This document shows positions 44,771-53,156 of a DNA stretch of 64,000 nt, in pieces. The DNA comes from Planctomycetota bacterium (GTDB taxonomy: Bacteria; Planctomycetota; UBA1135; GCA-002686595): positions 62,001 to 126,000 of the forward strand of contig JADYYP010000075.1 in NCBI GenBank assembly GCA_020853575.1. Reading direction: 5' to 3'. Numbering within the stretch: the stretch's first letter is position 1; every line of letters starts with the position of its first letter. The notes under the pieces are model-generated. The model saw nothing but the letters and a program-made list of their open reading frames with translations. It did not search any database and was not told where the DNA came from. The translations under genes were made by a program, and so were the position numbers.

Positions 44771-45365
44771 CGCCGAGCGTCGCCAGGCGGGCCAGCGCTC
44801 GCGACAGGAGCACTCGCGAGTTCGCCTCGCTGATGCCCAAGCGCTCGGCGATCTCCTTGTGCGACAGACCATCGACGTGCGCCAAGTGGATCACTTGGCG
44901 GTAGTTCTCGGGCAACTTCGAGAGCGCTGCGCGCAGGCGCTCGACTTCCTCGCGCAGCACGGCCGCTTCGCTCGGACTGGCCTGACCCGCGTCCCTCGCG
45001 CCGCCATCGGCTCCGCTGCTCTCGCCACCGGGCGCGTCGAGCCCCTGCTCGCGTCCGGCGTCGCGCATCGCGGCCAGGTAGAAGCGCCGCCGTGCCTGCA
45101 ACTTGTAGAGCGCGGCGTTGAACACCCACTGGCGGAATTCGGCAGCGCCGCGGTACTCGAGACGCTCGCTGCGCAAACGCTCGAGCACCTCGCGACACAC
45201 CGATTGCGCCAAGTCCGAGCTCGACTCCTTGGCCCCGACCATGGCGCCGGCGTGGTGCGCGAGGTAGCGCCGCAGATCCGGCACCAACTCGGCGAGCAGC
45301 TCGTCGACCGCCTGCGGGTCTCCGCGCGAAGCACTGTGCGCCAATCGCTCGAGTGCGTCCCCCAT
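44760..45365 (-). CDS. RNA polymerase sigma factor, ECF type
   Basis: This is a 201-residue sigma-70 family factor of the ECF class. Sigma region 2 spans about 20-85 (SSSDLAQSVCREVLERLRS, FRQWVFNAALYKLQARRRFYL) and region 4 about 140-197 (LPENYRQVIHLAHVDGLSHKEIAERLGISEANSRVLLSRALARL, with the helix-turn-helix). The middle linker is rich in Gly and Asp. No anti-sigma factor gene is adjacent. In planctomycetes such sigma genes are often next to TPR kinases, as here, although convergently. The cyclase-family gene upstream ends 5 nt before it. Confidence 0.88.
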   Translation of the reverse strand: MGDALERLAHSASRGDPQAVDELLAELVPDLRRYLAHHAGAMVGAKESSSDLAQSVCREVLERLRSERLEYRGAAEFRQWVFNAALYKLQARRRFYLAAMRDAGREQGLDAPGGESSGADGGARDAGQASPSEAAVLREEVERLRAALSKLPENYRQVIHLAHVDGLSHKEIAERLGISEANSRVLLSRALARLATLGVSA

Positions 45366-45370
45366 GGCGC

Positions 45371-46159
45371 TCACGGCACGATCGCGACCACGCGCGCGGG
45401 TCCGCCGGCGCCGCGCTCGATCTTCATCGGCAACGCGATCAGCGTCGCCCCCAGCGGGGGCAATTCGCCGAGGTTGGTGAGGTTGCACAAACCGGGCGTG
45501 TCCCTCGCTCCCAGAGCCCGCGCGACCGCTCCGTCGTCGCCGTCCACCGGCTCCAGGCTCGGACCGTCGACGCCCACGAGATCGACGCCCTTGTCGCACA
45601 GCGCTTGCACCAGGCGCACGCTCAGGCCCGGATGGCGCGGCGCGTCGTCCAGGCCGAAGTAGCGCTCGGGCACCGACCAGAACTGGTCCCAGCCCGTGCG
45701 CACGAGCACGGCGGCTCCACGCGGCACGCGTCCGTGGCGCCGTTCGTGGCTCTCGAGATCACTCACGTCGACGGCGTAGCGCGGGTTGTCGCGGCACTTG
45801 GAGCGCACGTCGAGAACGCGGATCGGCCCGACCAACTGGTGCAGCGGGATCTCGTCGGTCCCGTGGCGTCCCTCGACGCGGTGCATCGGCGCGACGATGT
45901 GCGTGCCGGAGAACTCCGAGCCTTCGAGGCGACCGGTGGCGAGCCAGCGACCGTCGTCGCGGCGCCGCGCGTCGCGCTCGTAGAGGAACGGCGGGCTCGC
46001 TGGCCCAACGGCGGTGCGGTCCTCGAACGCGTGCGTCAGGTCGACCAGCTTGTGCTCGTAGAGCACGGGCGCGCTGGTGCAACTCGTCACCCACCCGCCG
46101 GCCGCGAGCAGCAGGGCGGAGACCGAAGCGTGCAGAGTCGTTCGGGATCCGTATTCCAT
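45371..46159 (-). CDS. Cyclase-family (kynurenine-formamidase-like) lipoprotein with degenerate metal motif
   Basis: This is a 262-residue protein with a lipoprotein signal (lipobox VTSC, Cys27). The fold is that of the putative cyclase family (LVDLTHAFEDRT at 38-49, VRTGWDQFW near 152, and GVDGPSLE near 205). The family metal motif HxGTHxDxPxH appears at 83-93 as FSGTHIVAPMH: the first His is Phe83 and the Asp is Val89. Two metal ligands are therefore missing and hydrolase activity is doubtful. It lies just upstream of the sigma factor gene on the same strand and divergent from the Rieske gene (29 bp). Confidence 0.78.
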   Translation of the reverse strand: MEYGSRTTLHASVSALLLAAGGWVTSCTSAPVLYEHKLVDLTHAFEDRTAVGPASPPFLYERDARRRDDGRWLATGRLEGSEFSGTHIVAPMHRVEGRHGTDEIPLHQLVGPIRVLDVRSKCRDNPRYAVDVSDLESHERRHGRVPRGAAVLVRTGWDQFWSVPERYFGLDDAPRHPGLSVRLVQALCDKGVDLVGVDGPSLEPVDGDDGAVARALGARDTPGLCNLTNLGELPPLGATLIALPMKIERGAGGPARVVAIVP

Positions 46160-46188
46160 GGCCGTCCGAAGCGCTAGCGTAGCGCGCG

Positions 46189-46512
46189 ATGCGTGAATCC
46201 AACTCGGACGGCTTCGTTTCGCTGTGTGACCGCACGGAACTGGCGCGCGATGGCGTCGCGACCTTCGAGCTGGGGCGCAGCACGCTCGCCGTGTTCGACG
46301 TCGCGGGACGGTTGTACGCGCTCGACGACGCTTGCCCCCACTCCGGCGGGCCGCTCTCCGAGGGCCAGGTGCAGGAGGGCACGCTCACCTGTCCCTGGCA
46401 CGGCGCGCGCTTCGATTTGGCGAGCGGGCGCGCGGTCGGTGAATGGCAGTGTCCCGCCGTCCGCGTCTATGCGGTGCGCGAGCACGGCGGTCGGATCGAA
46501 GTCGCGCCCTGA
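46189..46512 (+). CDS. Rieske [2Fe-2S] domain protein
   Basis: This is a 107-residue single Rieske domain of the soluble ferredoxin type (NirD/BphF-like). The cluster ligands are Cys49 and His51 in CPHSG and Cys68 and His71 in CPWHGARF. It lacks a membrane anchor, so it is a cytosolic electron carrier. No oxygenase gene is adjacent. It is short and complete, ending 13 nt before the convergent epimerase gene. Confidence 0.9.
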   Translation: MRESNSDGFVSLCDRTELARDGVATFELGRSTLAVFDVAGRLYALDDACPHSGGPLSEGQVQEGTLTCPWHGARFDLASGRAVGEWQCPAVRVYAVREHGGRIEVAP

Positions 46513-46525
46513 CGCGAGTCGGCGC

Positions 46526-47065
46526 TCATTCGCGCGAGACTTCCCAGATCTCCGCGCCGAAGTGGTCCCAGGGAATGCGGCCTTCGTCGCAGCTGTCGTC
46601 GACCGCGAACTGCACGTCGACGAAGTAGATGATCTGCGACGGCGCCATCGTGCGGAGGTTGCGGCAACCATGGGCGACGCCGGGCGGGATGCGCACCAGG
46701 CGTGAGTTCCCGTCACCGATCACGAAACGCATGATCGCGCCTTCGCTCGGCGATCCAGCGCGCACATCGGCCAAGACCAACAGCACCTTGTCTCCGGGTG
46801 GCACGAACCACACGTCCGTCTGACGCTTGTGGAGATGGAAGGCCTTGATCGCCTGGGGCTCGAGCACGCTGTAGTTGACTTGGCGCACTTCGAAGCCCGG
46901 GAGGAGCTTGTGCAACCCGCCGTCGATGCGCCCCAGCTCGGTCATCGAGCCGCCGTCGTCGTTGAAGCGCTTGAGCTCGACGATCTCGACGCCTTCGATG
47001 CGCTTCTTGGCGCGGTAATCCTGGACGGCGTACTTGGCTTGGGCGGCGGAATTGAACTGGGTCAT
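46526..47065 (-). CDS. dTDP-4-dehydrorhamnose 3,5-epimerase-like (RmlC) protein
   Basis: This is a 179-residue cupin-fold protein of the RmlC family. Characteristic segments are RQVNYSVLEPQAIKAFHLHKRQTDVW (central, with the His/Lys pair), LVLADVR and the PPGVAHGCRNL loop. The usual epimerase acts on dTDP-4-keto-6-deoxyglucose in rhamnose synthesis, but rmlA/B/D are not nearby, so another nucleotide sugar may be the substrate. The ATG at 47065 is preferred over an upstream ATG at 47098. It lies next to a sulfotransferase gene, which is consistent with surface glycan making. Confidence 0.75.
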   Translation of the reverse strand: MTQFNSAAQAKYAVQDYRAKKRIEGVEIVELKRFNDDGGSMTELGRIDGGLHKLLPGFEVRQVNYSVLEPQAIKAFHLHKRQTDVWFVPPGDKVLLVLADVRAGSPSEGAIMRFVIGDGNSRLVRIPPGVAHGCRNLRTMAPSQIIYFVDVQFAVDDSCDEGRIPWDHFGAEIWEVSRE

Positions 47066-47102
47066 GGCGCGGGTCAGAGGTTGAGGGCGCGGAAGCATAG
47101 CG

Positions 47103-47801
47103 TCACGCTGCTCGCGACAAGAGGCTCCGCAGTGCGTGGGGACCGAATCCGTAGCGTGCGGCGAGCTCTTCGGTCTGGGCGCGCAAGGGCGAGCCCGTCA
47201 GCGCCGACCAGTCGACCTCGCAGTCTTGCCCGCGGTCACCGGCGGTGTTGGTGTCGAGCGGCACCTCCGCGAGCGCGCGCCGAGCGAGTGCAGGATCGAT
47301 GTCGCGCTCGGCGAGCTCACCGATCCAGCGCACTGTCGACTCGTCGACCGCGTCCAGCCGCACGCGCACGTAGCGCAGTCCGCGCACGTCGCGCGAGCGT
47401 TCGACAAGCTCGTTCCAGCGCAACCAGTACTTGACCGTCTGCTCGTGCGGAGTGCCGTGTTGCAGCGCTCGGCAGTGCTTCTCGGCGAACGAGCGATAGA
47501 TCGAACGCGTGCGGAACAGCCCGATACGCCACAGCGAACGCAGGACCAGCTCCGGCTGGCGCACGAGGTGCACCACGACCGTGCCATTGGGCAGACGCTC
47601 GAGGAACGGCGCGGCCAGCCAAGACGATTCGGCCGGCGTGTCCTCGGCCCACGCGACCGGGCCCGCGGCCTGGAACTCGGGGTGGAACAAGACCTCGTGG
47701 CCGCACGCGATGTCCAGACGTGACAGCAGTGCGGCGAAATACCCGGTGCCGGAGCGACCACAACCCGTGACCAAGATGCGACGTGACATCGCCCAGGACA
47801 T
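47103..47801 (-). CDS. Sulfotransferase family protein
   Basis: This is a 232-residue protein with the PAPS-binding 5' loop ILVTGCGRSGTGYFAALL at about 9-26 and the 3'-phosphate-binding region VVVHLVRQPELVLRSLW at about 75-91. A C-terminal PLRAQTEELAARYGF tail is typical of bacterial P-loop sulfotransferases. It should transfer sulfate to a glycan or lipid. ATG at 47801 or at 47789 (MSRRILVTG) are possible; I see no strong ribosome-binding site for either. Neighbours (epimerase, GT2) also suggest glycan modification. Confidence 0.8.
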   Translation of the reverse strand: MSWAMSRRILVTGCGRSGTGYFAALLSRLDIACGHEVLFHPEFQAAGPVAWAEDTPAESSWLAAPFLERLPNGTVVVHLVRQPELVLRSLWRIGLFRTRSIYRSFAEKHCRALQHGTPHEQTVKYWLRWNELVERSRDVRGLRYVRVRLDAVDESTVRWIGELAERDIDPALARRALAEVPLDTNTAGDRGQDCEVDWSALTGSPLRAQTEELAARYGFGPHALRSLLSRAA

Positions 47802-47872
47802 TCGTCGCGCGGCGAGCCCGCGGTTGAGCACGCGGGCGTGCCCGGTCCCGCCGCTGGGTGCACGCGCGCCAC

Positions 47873-49720
47873 TCAGGGTAGAACGGTGAACTCCAGCCGC
47901 GAGGCCCGGCCCGGAGAGTGCCACACGCGGTGCTGCGCTGCGGCAAAATCCGACTCGCGCGCCTCGAAGATGTTGTCGACCCACTGCTGCGGATTGCGGT
48001 CGACCAGCGGGAACCACGTCGACTGCACCTGCACCATCAAGCGATGTCCCTTGGCGAACGTGTGCAGCACGTCCTGGAGCTCCACGCGCACGCGCGTCGG
48101 CTCGAGCGGCACGAAGGGTTTGGGCAGCGCGTAGCTCTCGCGGAAACGGCCTCGCAGGACTTCGCTGCGCACGAGCATTTGATAGCCGCCCATGCGCACG
48201 CCGGCCGGCGTTCCCTCGGGATCTGGCGCATCCCCCGGAAAGACATCGATCAACTTGACGATCCAGTCGGCGTCCTCGCGCGACGTCGAGACGATCAGTT
48301 CCGCGGCCAGCGGTCCAGCGAGTGTCCAAGCACTGTCGAGCACCTCGCTCTGGTACTCGAGCACGTCCGCGCGTCGCTCGGCGAAGCGCTGATCGTCGGT
48401 CATGTACTCGCGCGTCATCCCGATCGCGATCGCTTGCGTGTAGGGCACCGGCTCGCGCGGATCGCTGGTGAACTCGTCGAACGCGCTCTCGTCGTCGCCG
48501 GCCTCGCCCGCGAGCCGCTCCCCCGTCCGCAGGTAGAGCGTGCGCCGCTGCGCCTCACGCGGAGGCCAGGCGTCGAAGCTCCGCCAGCGGTTCGTTCCAG
48601 TCTCGAAGACGTTCGCCTCCGCCAGTCCGTGCTCGCCCGAGCCCTTCAGGAAGTGCTCGAAGAACCTGAACTCGATCTGCGCTCGGTAGTGTGCGCTCTG
48701 CGCGCCGCCGAAGGAGACGTTGCCCAAGCGCGTGCCGTCGTCGCGCGCCCAGCCCCCGTGCGGCCAGGGCCCCATCACGAGCACGTTGAACGCTTGCGGA
48801 TCCTGGCGCTCGATCGCGCGGTAGATCTGCAGCGGGCCGTAGAGGTCCTCGGCGTCGAACCAGCCCCCGACGGTCATCACCGCGGGCGCCACGTTGCGCA
48901 AGTGCGGGAGCAGGTTGCGCGAGCTCCAGAACTCGTCGTAGTTGGGGTGCGCCAGCATGTCGTTCCAAGTGGCGATCTGGCCCTTGAAGTAGCGAGCGTT
49001 GGCGTTGGAAAGCGGCCCGAGGTCGAGGAAGAAGCGGTAGCCATCGGGCGTGCCGTGCTCGAAGCGGAACGAGCGCTCGGTGGTCAGCAGCGGGCGCGGA
49101 CGGCCGAAGCCCGCCAAGAAGTTGAACGCGTGCGGCAAGAAGAACGCGCCGTGGTGATGGAAGTCGTCGAAGTACCAATCGGCGATCGGAGCCTGAGGTG
49201 AAACCGCGGCGAGCGCAGGGTGAGCATCGATCATCCCGGTCGCGGCATAGAAGCCCGGGTAGCTGATGCCCCACATCCCGACCTTGCCGTTGTCGTCGTC
49301 GAGCTGCGTGGTCAACCACTCCACCGTGTCGTAGGCGTCGCTCGCTTCGTCGAACGCGACGCCGAGCTTGTCGACTTGGTGCGGGCGCATGTCGACGAAC
49401 TGACCTTCGCTCATGTAGCAGCCGCGCACGTCTTGGAGCGCGAAGATGTAGCCCGATTCCTCGAGTTCGCGACTGGGCCCCAGCGTCGTAGGGAACTCGT
49501 TCTCTCCGTAGGGTCGCACGCTGTACGGCGTGCGCCTCAGCAAGATCGGCCACGGACCGCCCGTGGAGCGCGGCGTGTAGATCGCGGTGAAGAGCTGCGC
49601 GCCATCGCGCATCGGGATGCGCACCTCGCGCTTGTCGTAGCGTTCACTGAGCGGAGCCGGGGTGGTCGCTGCTTGGGCCGCACACAGCGCTGGGACGATG
49701 GTGACTAGACAACCGAGCAT
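47873..49720 (-). CDS. CocE/NonD family alpha/beta hydrolase
   Basis: This is a 615-residue exported hydrolase with a signal peptide at 1-16. An X-Pro dipeptidyl peptidase S15-type catalytic domain lies at about 35-330, with nucleophile Ser153 in GMWGISYPGF and the oxyanion-type motif LRRTPYSV. Asp in VGGWFDAED and His in WPHGGWAR complete the triad. A C-terminal jelly-roll domain at about 370-615 (HTFAKGHRLMVQVQSTWFP) is typical of cocaine-esterase and glutaryl-7-ACA acylase relatives. Acts on ester or amide bonds in the periplasm; substrate unknown. The ATG at 49720 gives the signal peptide. Confidence 0.9.
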   Translation of the reverse strand: MLGCLVTIVPALCAAQAATTPAPLSERYDKREVRIPMRDGAQLFTAIYTPRSTGGPWPILLRRTPYSVRPYGENEFPTTLGPSRELEESGYIFALQDVRGCYMSEGQFVDMRPHQVDKLGVAFDEASDAYDTVEWLTTQLDDDNGKVGMWGISYPGFYAATGMIDAHPALAAVSPQAPIADWYFDDFHHHGAFFLPHAFNFLAGFGRPRPLLTTERSFRFEHGTPDGYRFFLDLGPLSNANARYFKGQIATWNDMLAHPNYDEFWSSRNLLPHLRNVAPAVMTVGGWFDAEDLYGPLQIYRAIERQDPQAFNVLVMGPWPHGGWARDDGTRLGNVSFGGAQSAHYRAQIEFRFFEHFLKGSGEHGLAEANVFETGTNRWRSFDAWPPREAQRRTLYLRTGERLAGEAGDDESAFDEFTSDPREPVPYTQAIAIGMTREYMTDDQRFAERRADVLEYQSEVLDSAWTLAGPLAAELIVSTSREDADWIVKLIDVFPGDAPDPEGTPAGVRMGGYQMLVRSEVLRGRFRESYALPKPFVPLEPTRVRVELQDVLHTFAKGHRLMVQVQSTWFPLVDRNPQQWVDNIFEARESDFAAAQHRVWHSPGRASRLEFTVLP

Positions 49721-49863
49721 GCCCGGATCTTGCTCGATCCGCGCTCGCTCCGCGAGCCCCGCGTCGGGCACCGGCCTGCGCGCGCGGGCCGAGAGCGCCG
49801 CGCGACCGGATCCGGAACTCGGTCTCGCCTGGCCTGCGGCTCGCGCTACGCTGGACGCACGCC

Positions 49864-50796
49864 ATGCTCGTCCTCGCCTCGCTAGGACTCGCGCTGCTGC
49901 TCTCCCAGCAGACCTCGAACTGTCCCGATTGCCGCAACGACCCGCGGCGACCGCTACTGTGCTCCGCGCATCTCGAAGCCGAGACGACCCTGCTGCGCGA
50001 GCAGCGCGCGCTGCTGGCGCGTTCGAAGGACATCGACGAACGGCTGGCAGCCATCGACAAGGTGGCGGCGCTGACGCGCGCCCATGCCAATGTCCCCAGC
50101 CCAGTCGTGGCGCGCTTCCTGGCGGATGCGCTCAGGGACGAGTCACTCGCGGTGCGGCGCTCGGCGCTGGCGCGCCTGCTCGATGGCCAACACCACGACG
50201 AAACCGTGCGCGGCGTCCTCGACGGTTGGAAGGAGGGCCAGAAGCTGTGGCGCGTGCTCGACGCCAAGCTGGTGCTCTCGGAAGGCTCGACGGAAAGCGG
50301 CAAGGCTCCGGTCGCGCTGACCACCGAGGAGCTGAGCGACATTCCCGACTACACCCTGGCCCTGATCCGAGCCCTGGGCCGCTTGCGCGACGAGCGTGCT
50401 TGGAACGCGCTGCACGCGTACTTCCGCGCGCCGCTCGACCGCACGCCCGGCCGTTTCCTGGTGGCCGCCGCGGATTCGATGCTGCAGCTCGACTCGCGCA
50501 AGTCCTGCGACGCGACCATCGCGCTGCTGGCCGAGATCGAGGACGCCTTCGTCGGCGGACAAGTGCCGCGGCGCTTCGCCGGCGACCAGCGCACCGACTT
50601 GCTGGCGTCCCTGAAGGCACCGCTGGAGAACGCCAGCGAGCACGATCATGCCGAGATCGTCGCGCTGCTCGCTCAGTACGCGACGCTGCGCAATCTCGCG
50701 CCGCCCGAGAGCGAGGAGCCTTTGCGCGCCGCCGACTGGAAGGCCTGGCTCAAGCTCAATCGCGACGCGCTACCGGAGAAGATCGGCGCGCAGTGA
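49864..50796 (+). CDS. Exported HEAT-repeat-like helical protein
   Basis: This is a 310-residue protein with a hydrophobic N-terminal segment (MLVLASLGLALLLSQQ) and a nearby CPDC pair. It continues with helical repeats such as VVARFLADALRDESLAVRRSALARLL and ALIRALGRLRDERAWNALHAYF that look like HEAT/armadillo units. No enzymatic motif. It is divergent from the CocE-type gene (143 bp between), which should hold both promoters. The stop lies 9 nt before the convergent glycosyltransferase stop. Confidence 0.7.
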   Translation: MLVLASLGLALLLSQQTSNCPDCRNDPRRPLLCSAHLEAETTLLREQRALLARSKDIDERLAAIDKVAALTRAHANVPSPVVARFLADALRDESLAVRRSALARLLDGQHHDETVRGVLDGWKEGQKLWRVLDAKLVLSEGSTESGKAPVALTTEELSDIPDYTLALIRALGRLRDERAWNALHAYFRAPLDRTPGRFLVAAADSMLQLDSRKSCDATIALLAEIEDAFVGGQVPRRFAGDQRTDLLASLKAPLENASEHDHAEIVALLAQYATLRNLAPPESEEPLRAADWKAWLKLNRDALPEKIGAQ

Positions 50797-50805
50797 GCCG
50801 CGCGC

Positions 50806-51726
50806 TCACCACAGGCACGTCCCGCCGCGTCGCACCGTGTCGGCCGTGACGCGCCGTCCGCGCAGGCCGTGCCAAATGCCGAGGCCCTTCCCGAGCACGC
50901 CCCGGGCGTGACCGCGGAACACGCCGTCGAGCAAGGCCAGCGGCAGTGTCAGCACGTCGAACACGAAGAACTGCGCCCACTGGCGAGCGCCGGCGTACTC
51001 GCGCAGGAACCACACCGAGTTGACGCCCATCATGTACTTGCGCCGCGGGTTGTATCCGCCGCCAGTGGAGCTCGAGGGCGCATGGAAGGCGCGCGCCGTG
51101 CCGACGCAGGCCGAGACGAAGCCCGCGCGTCGTGCGCGCAGCCCGAAATCGAGGTCCTCGGTGTAGGCGAAGTAGCGCTCGTCGAAACCGCGCACGGCCT
51201 CCAACGCCGCGCGACGCACCAAGAGCGCGCAACCCGGCACGTAGTCGACGATGCGCGTGCCGTGATACTCCGCGGAGTCGAGCGCGCCGAAGCCGCGCAG
51301 ATTCGAGAGGTTCTGGCGCCAGGTCAACACGCCTCCGGCGGCCCAGATGCGCCGCGGCTCGCCGCGGAACACGACCCGCGGACCGACACAGCCCATCCGC
51401 GGGTCGTCGAGCGCGCGCGCCAATTCGGCGACCGCTCCGCGCTCGAACGTCACGTCGTTGTTGACCACCAGCACCGCGTCCGCGGCGAGCTCCAGCGCGC
51501 GTGCGAACCCCAAGTTGTTGCCGCCGCCGTAGCCCAGGTTGCCGCCGCTGTCGAGGATCTCGACCTCGGGGAAGGTGCGCGCGACGAGCTCGCGCGAACC
51601 GTCACTCGACGCATTGTCCACGAACAACACGTGCGCCACCGCAGGGCGCTCCGCGGCCAGCGACTCGAGGCAGCGCAGGTTCTCCGCGCCCCCATTCCAG
51701 TTCACGACGATGGCGATGATGCGCAC
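50806..51726 (-). CDS. Glycosyltransferase family 2 protein
   Basis: This is a 306-residue GT-A fold transferase of the rhamnosyltransferase-like GT2 group. N-terminal strand IIAIVVNWNGGAENL, VLFVDNASSDGS with nucleotide-sugar-binding Asp, GNLGYGGGNNLGFARAL, and the DxD-like VVNNDVTF are seen in the first 100 residues. FDERYFAYTEDLDFGLRARRAG around 185-206 holds the catalytic ED motif. A hydrophobic C-terminal region may associate with the membrane. GTG is the start at 51726. It probably adds a sugar to a surface polysaccharide. Confidence 0.9.
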   Translation of the reverse strand: MRIIAIVVNWNGGAENLRCLESLAAERPAVAHVLFVDNASSDGSRELVARTFPEVEILDSGGNLGYGGGNNLGFARALELAADAVLVVNNDVTFERGAVAELARALDDPRMGCVGPRVVFRGEPRRIWAAGGVLTWRQNLSNLRGFGALDSAEYHGTRIVDYVPGCALLVRRAALEAVRGFDERYFAYTEDLDFGLRARRAGFVSACVGTARAFHAPSSSTGGGYNPRRKYMMGVNSVWFLREYAGARQWAQFFVFDVLTLPLALLDGVFRGHARGVLGKGLGIWHGLRGRRVTADTVRRGGTCLW

Positions 51727-51750
51727 GTGGAGCTCACCCGCTCGAGCATC

Positions 51751-53124
51751 TCATCGACCGCCGTCCTTGCGAACCTCGCTCACGCGCGAGATCGTCGAAC
51801 CGTCCGCCAAACGCGTCTCGAGCTCGAGCGACTGCGAAACTCCTTCCACAGAACGCAAGACGGTGCGCGTCCCAGCGACATAAGTGATCGAGAACCCGCG
51901 CCGCAGGACGGCCAACGGCGAGAGCGCCTCGAGCTGCAGCGTGCGCTGCTCCAGCGCGCGCTCGCGAGCCTCGAGACACCTCGCGGCGACCGCCGTCAGC
52001 CTGGTGCGAGCGACCGCCATGCGCGCCGAGCGCTCGGCGATCTGCCGCATCGGGCTGCGGCGCTCCAGACGTCTGCGCGCCTCCGCGAGCCGCAGTGAGA
52101 GCCGTTCGAGCCGTGCGCTCAGCGTTCGCCCGAGCACATCGCTCAGGTGCCCCAAGCGCTCGCGACGCGGCTCGAGGAGCCCGAGCGCATCGCGCAGGAC
52201 CCGCGCGTTGGCCATACGCTCGACGCGCTCGCGGCGCAGCTCGAGCGAGCGATCGATGGCCGCGATGAGCTGGTTGCGACCGCGTTCGAGAGCATCCTCC
52301 ATCGCGCGCCGGTCGGGGAGGACCGTCTGCGCGGCGTCGGTCGGCGTGTGGGCACGCACGTCGGCCACCAGATCGCACAGCGTCACATCGGTCTCGTGCC
52401 CGACGCCCGAGATCACCGGCGCTCGTGTTTCGAACACGGCCTGGGCCACGGCGAGCTCGTTGAAAGCCCACAGGTCCTCCAGCGAGCCGCCGCCGCGGAT
52501 CAGGACGATCACGTCGACCCCGCTCGCGTCACAACGCCGGATGGCGTCGGCGATCTGCGCCGCCGCGCCGGTTCCCTGGACGGGCGTGTGCACCAAGCGC
52601 ACCGGATAGCCCGGCCAGCGCAGGCTGCGCGTCCGCAGGAAGTCCTGGAATGCCGCACCGTCACGGCTCGTGACCACGCCGACCACGCGCGGCAGACCGG
52701 GCAGCGCGCGCTTGCGGTCGAACCAGCCGCGCGCCTTGAGCTCGGACTTGAGCTGCTCGAGCTGGGCCAGCAGCGTGCCAACCCCCGCGCGCTCGACGCG
52801 CTGCACGTTCAAGTTGTAGGTTCCGCGCGGAGCGTAGACGTCGAGCTTGCCGTGCACGACCACGGAATCGCCCTCGCGCATTTCGAAACGCAACGCGCTC
52901 GCCACCTGGCTGCGCCAGATCGCGCACGAGAGCTTGGAGTCGAGGTCCTTCAAGTCGAAGTACAGATGGCCCGAGGCGGCGGGCTTGATCGCGCTCACTT
53001 CGCCCTCGACGCTGACGCGTCCCAGCCCTCCGAGCATTCCGCGCAGCCGTTGGGTGAGCTGCGAAACGCTCCACGGGCGTGGCGCGACCGGCCGGCTCGG
53101 GTGCGGATCGTTGGCTTCGCTCAC
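51751..53124 (-). CDS. xseA: Exodeoxyribonuclease VII large subunit
   Basis: This is a 457-residue XseA. The N-terminal OB-fold is at about 18-115 (WSVSQLTQRLRGML, VEGEVSAIKPAASGHLYFDLKD). The catalytic domain at about 130-300 holds VVGVVTSRDGAAFQDFL, IRGGGSLEDLWAFN and SGVGHETDVTLCDLVAD, then a long coiled coil and the C-terminal strand RRGFSITY. Forms with XseB the nuclease that degrades single-stranded DNA. XseB is not encoded nearby. GTG at 53124 is the start consistent with the family N-terminus. Confidence 0.95.
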   Translation of the reverse strand: MSEANDPHPSRPVAPRPWSVSQLTQRLRGMLGGLGRVSVEGEVSAIKPAASGHLYFDLKDLDSKLSCAIWRSQVASALRFEMREGDSVVVHGKLDVYAPRGTYNLNVQRVERAGVGTLLAQLEQLKSELKARGWFDRKRALPGLPRVVGVVTSRDGAAFQDFLRTRSLRWPGYPVRLVHTPVQGTGAAAQIADAIRRCDASGVDVIVLIRGGGSLEDLWAFNELAVAQAVFETRAPVISGVGHETDVTLCDLVADVRAHTPTDAAQTVLPDRRAMEDALERGRNQLIAAIDRSLELRRERVERMANARVLRDALGLLEPRRERLGHLSDVLGRTLSARLERLSLRLAEARRRLERRSPMRQIAERSARMAVARTRLTAVAARCLEARERALEQRTLQLEALSPLAVLRRGFSITYVAGTRTVLRSVEGVSQSLELETRLADGSTISRVSEVRKDGGR

Positions 53125-53156
53125 ACGCTGCGTTATCGCGCTCGAGCCCGCGAGCG

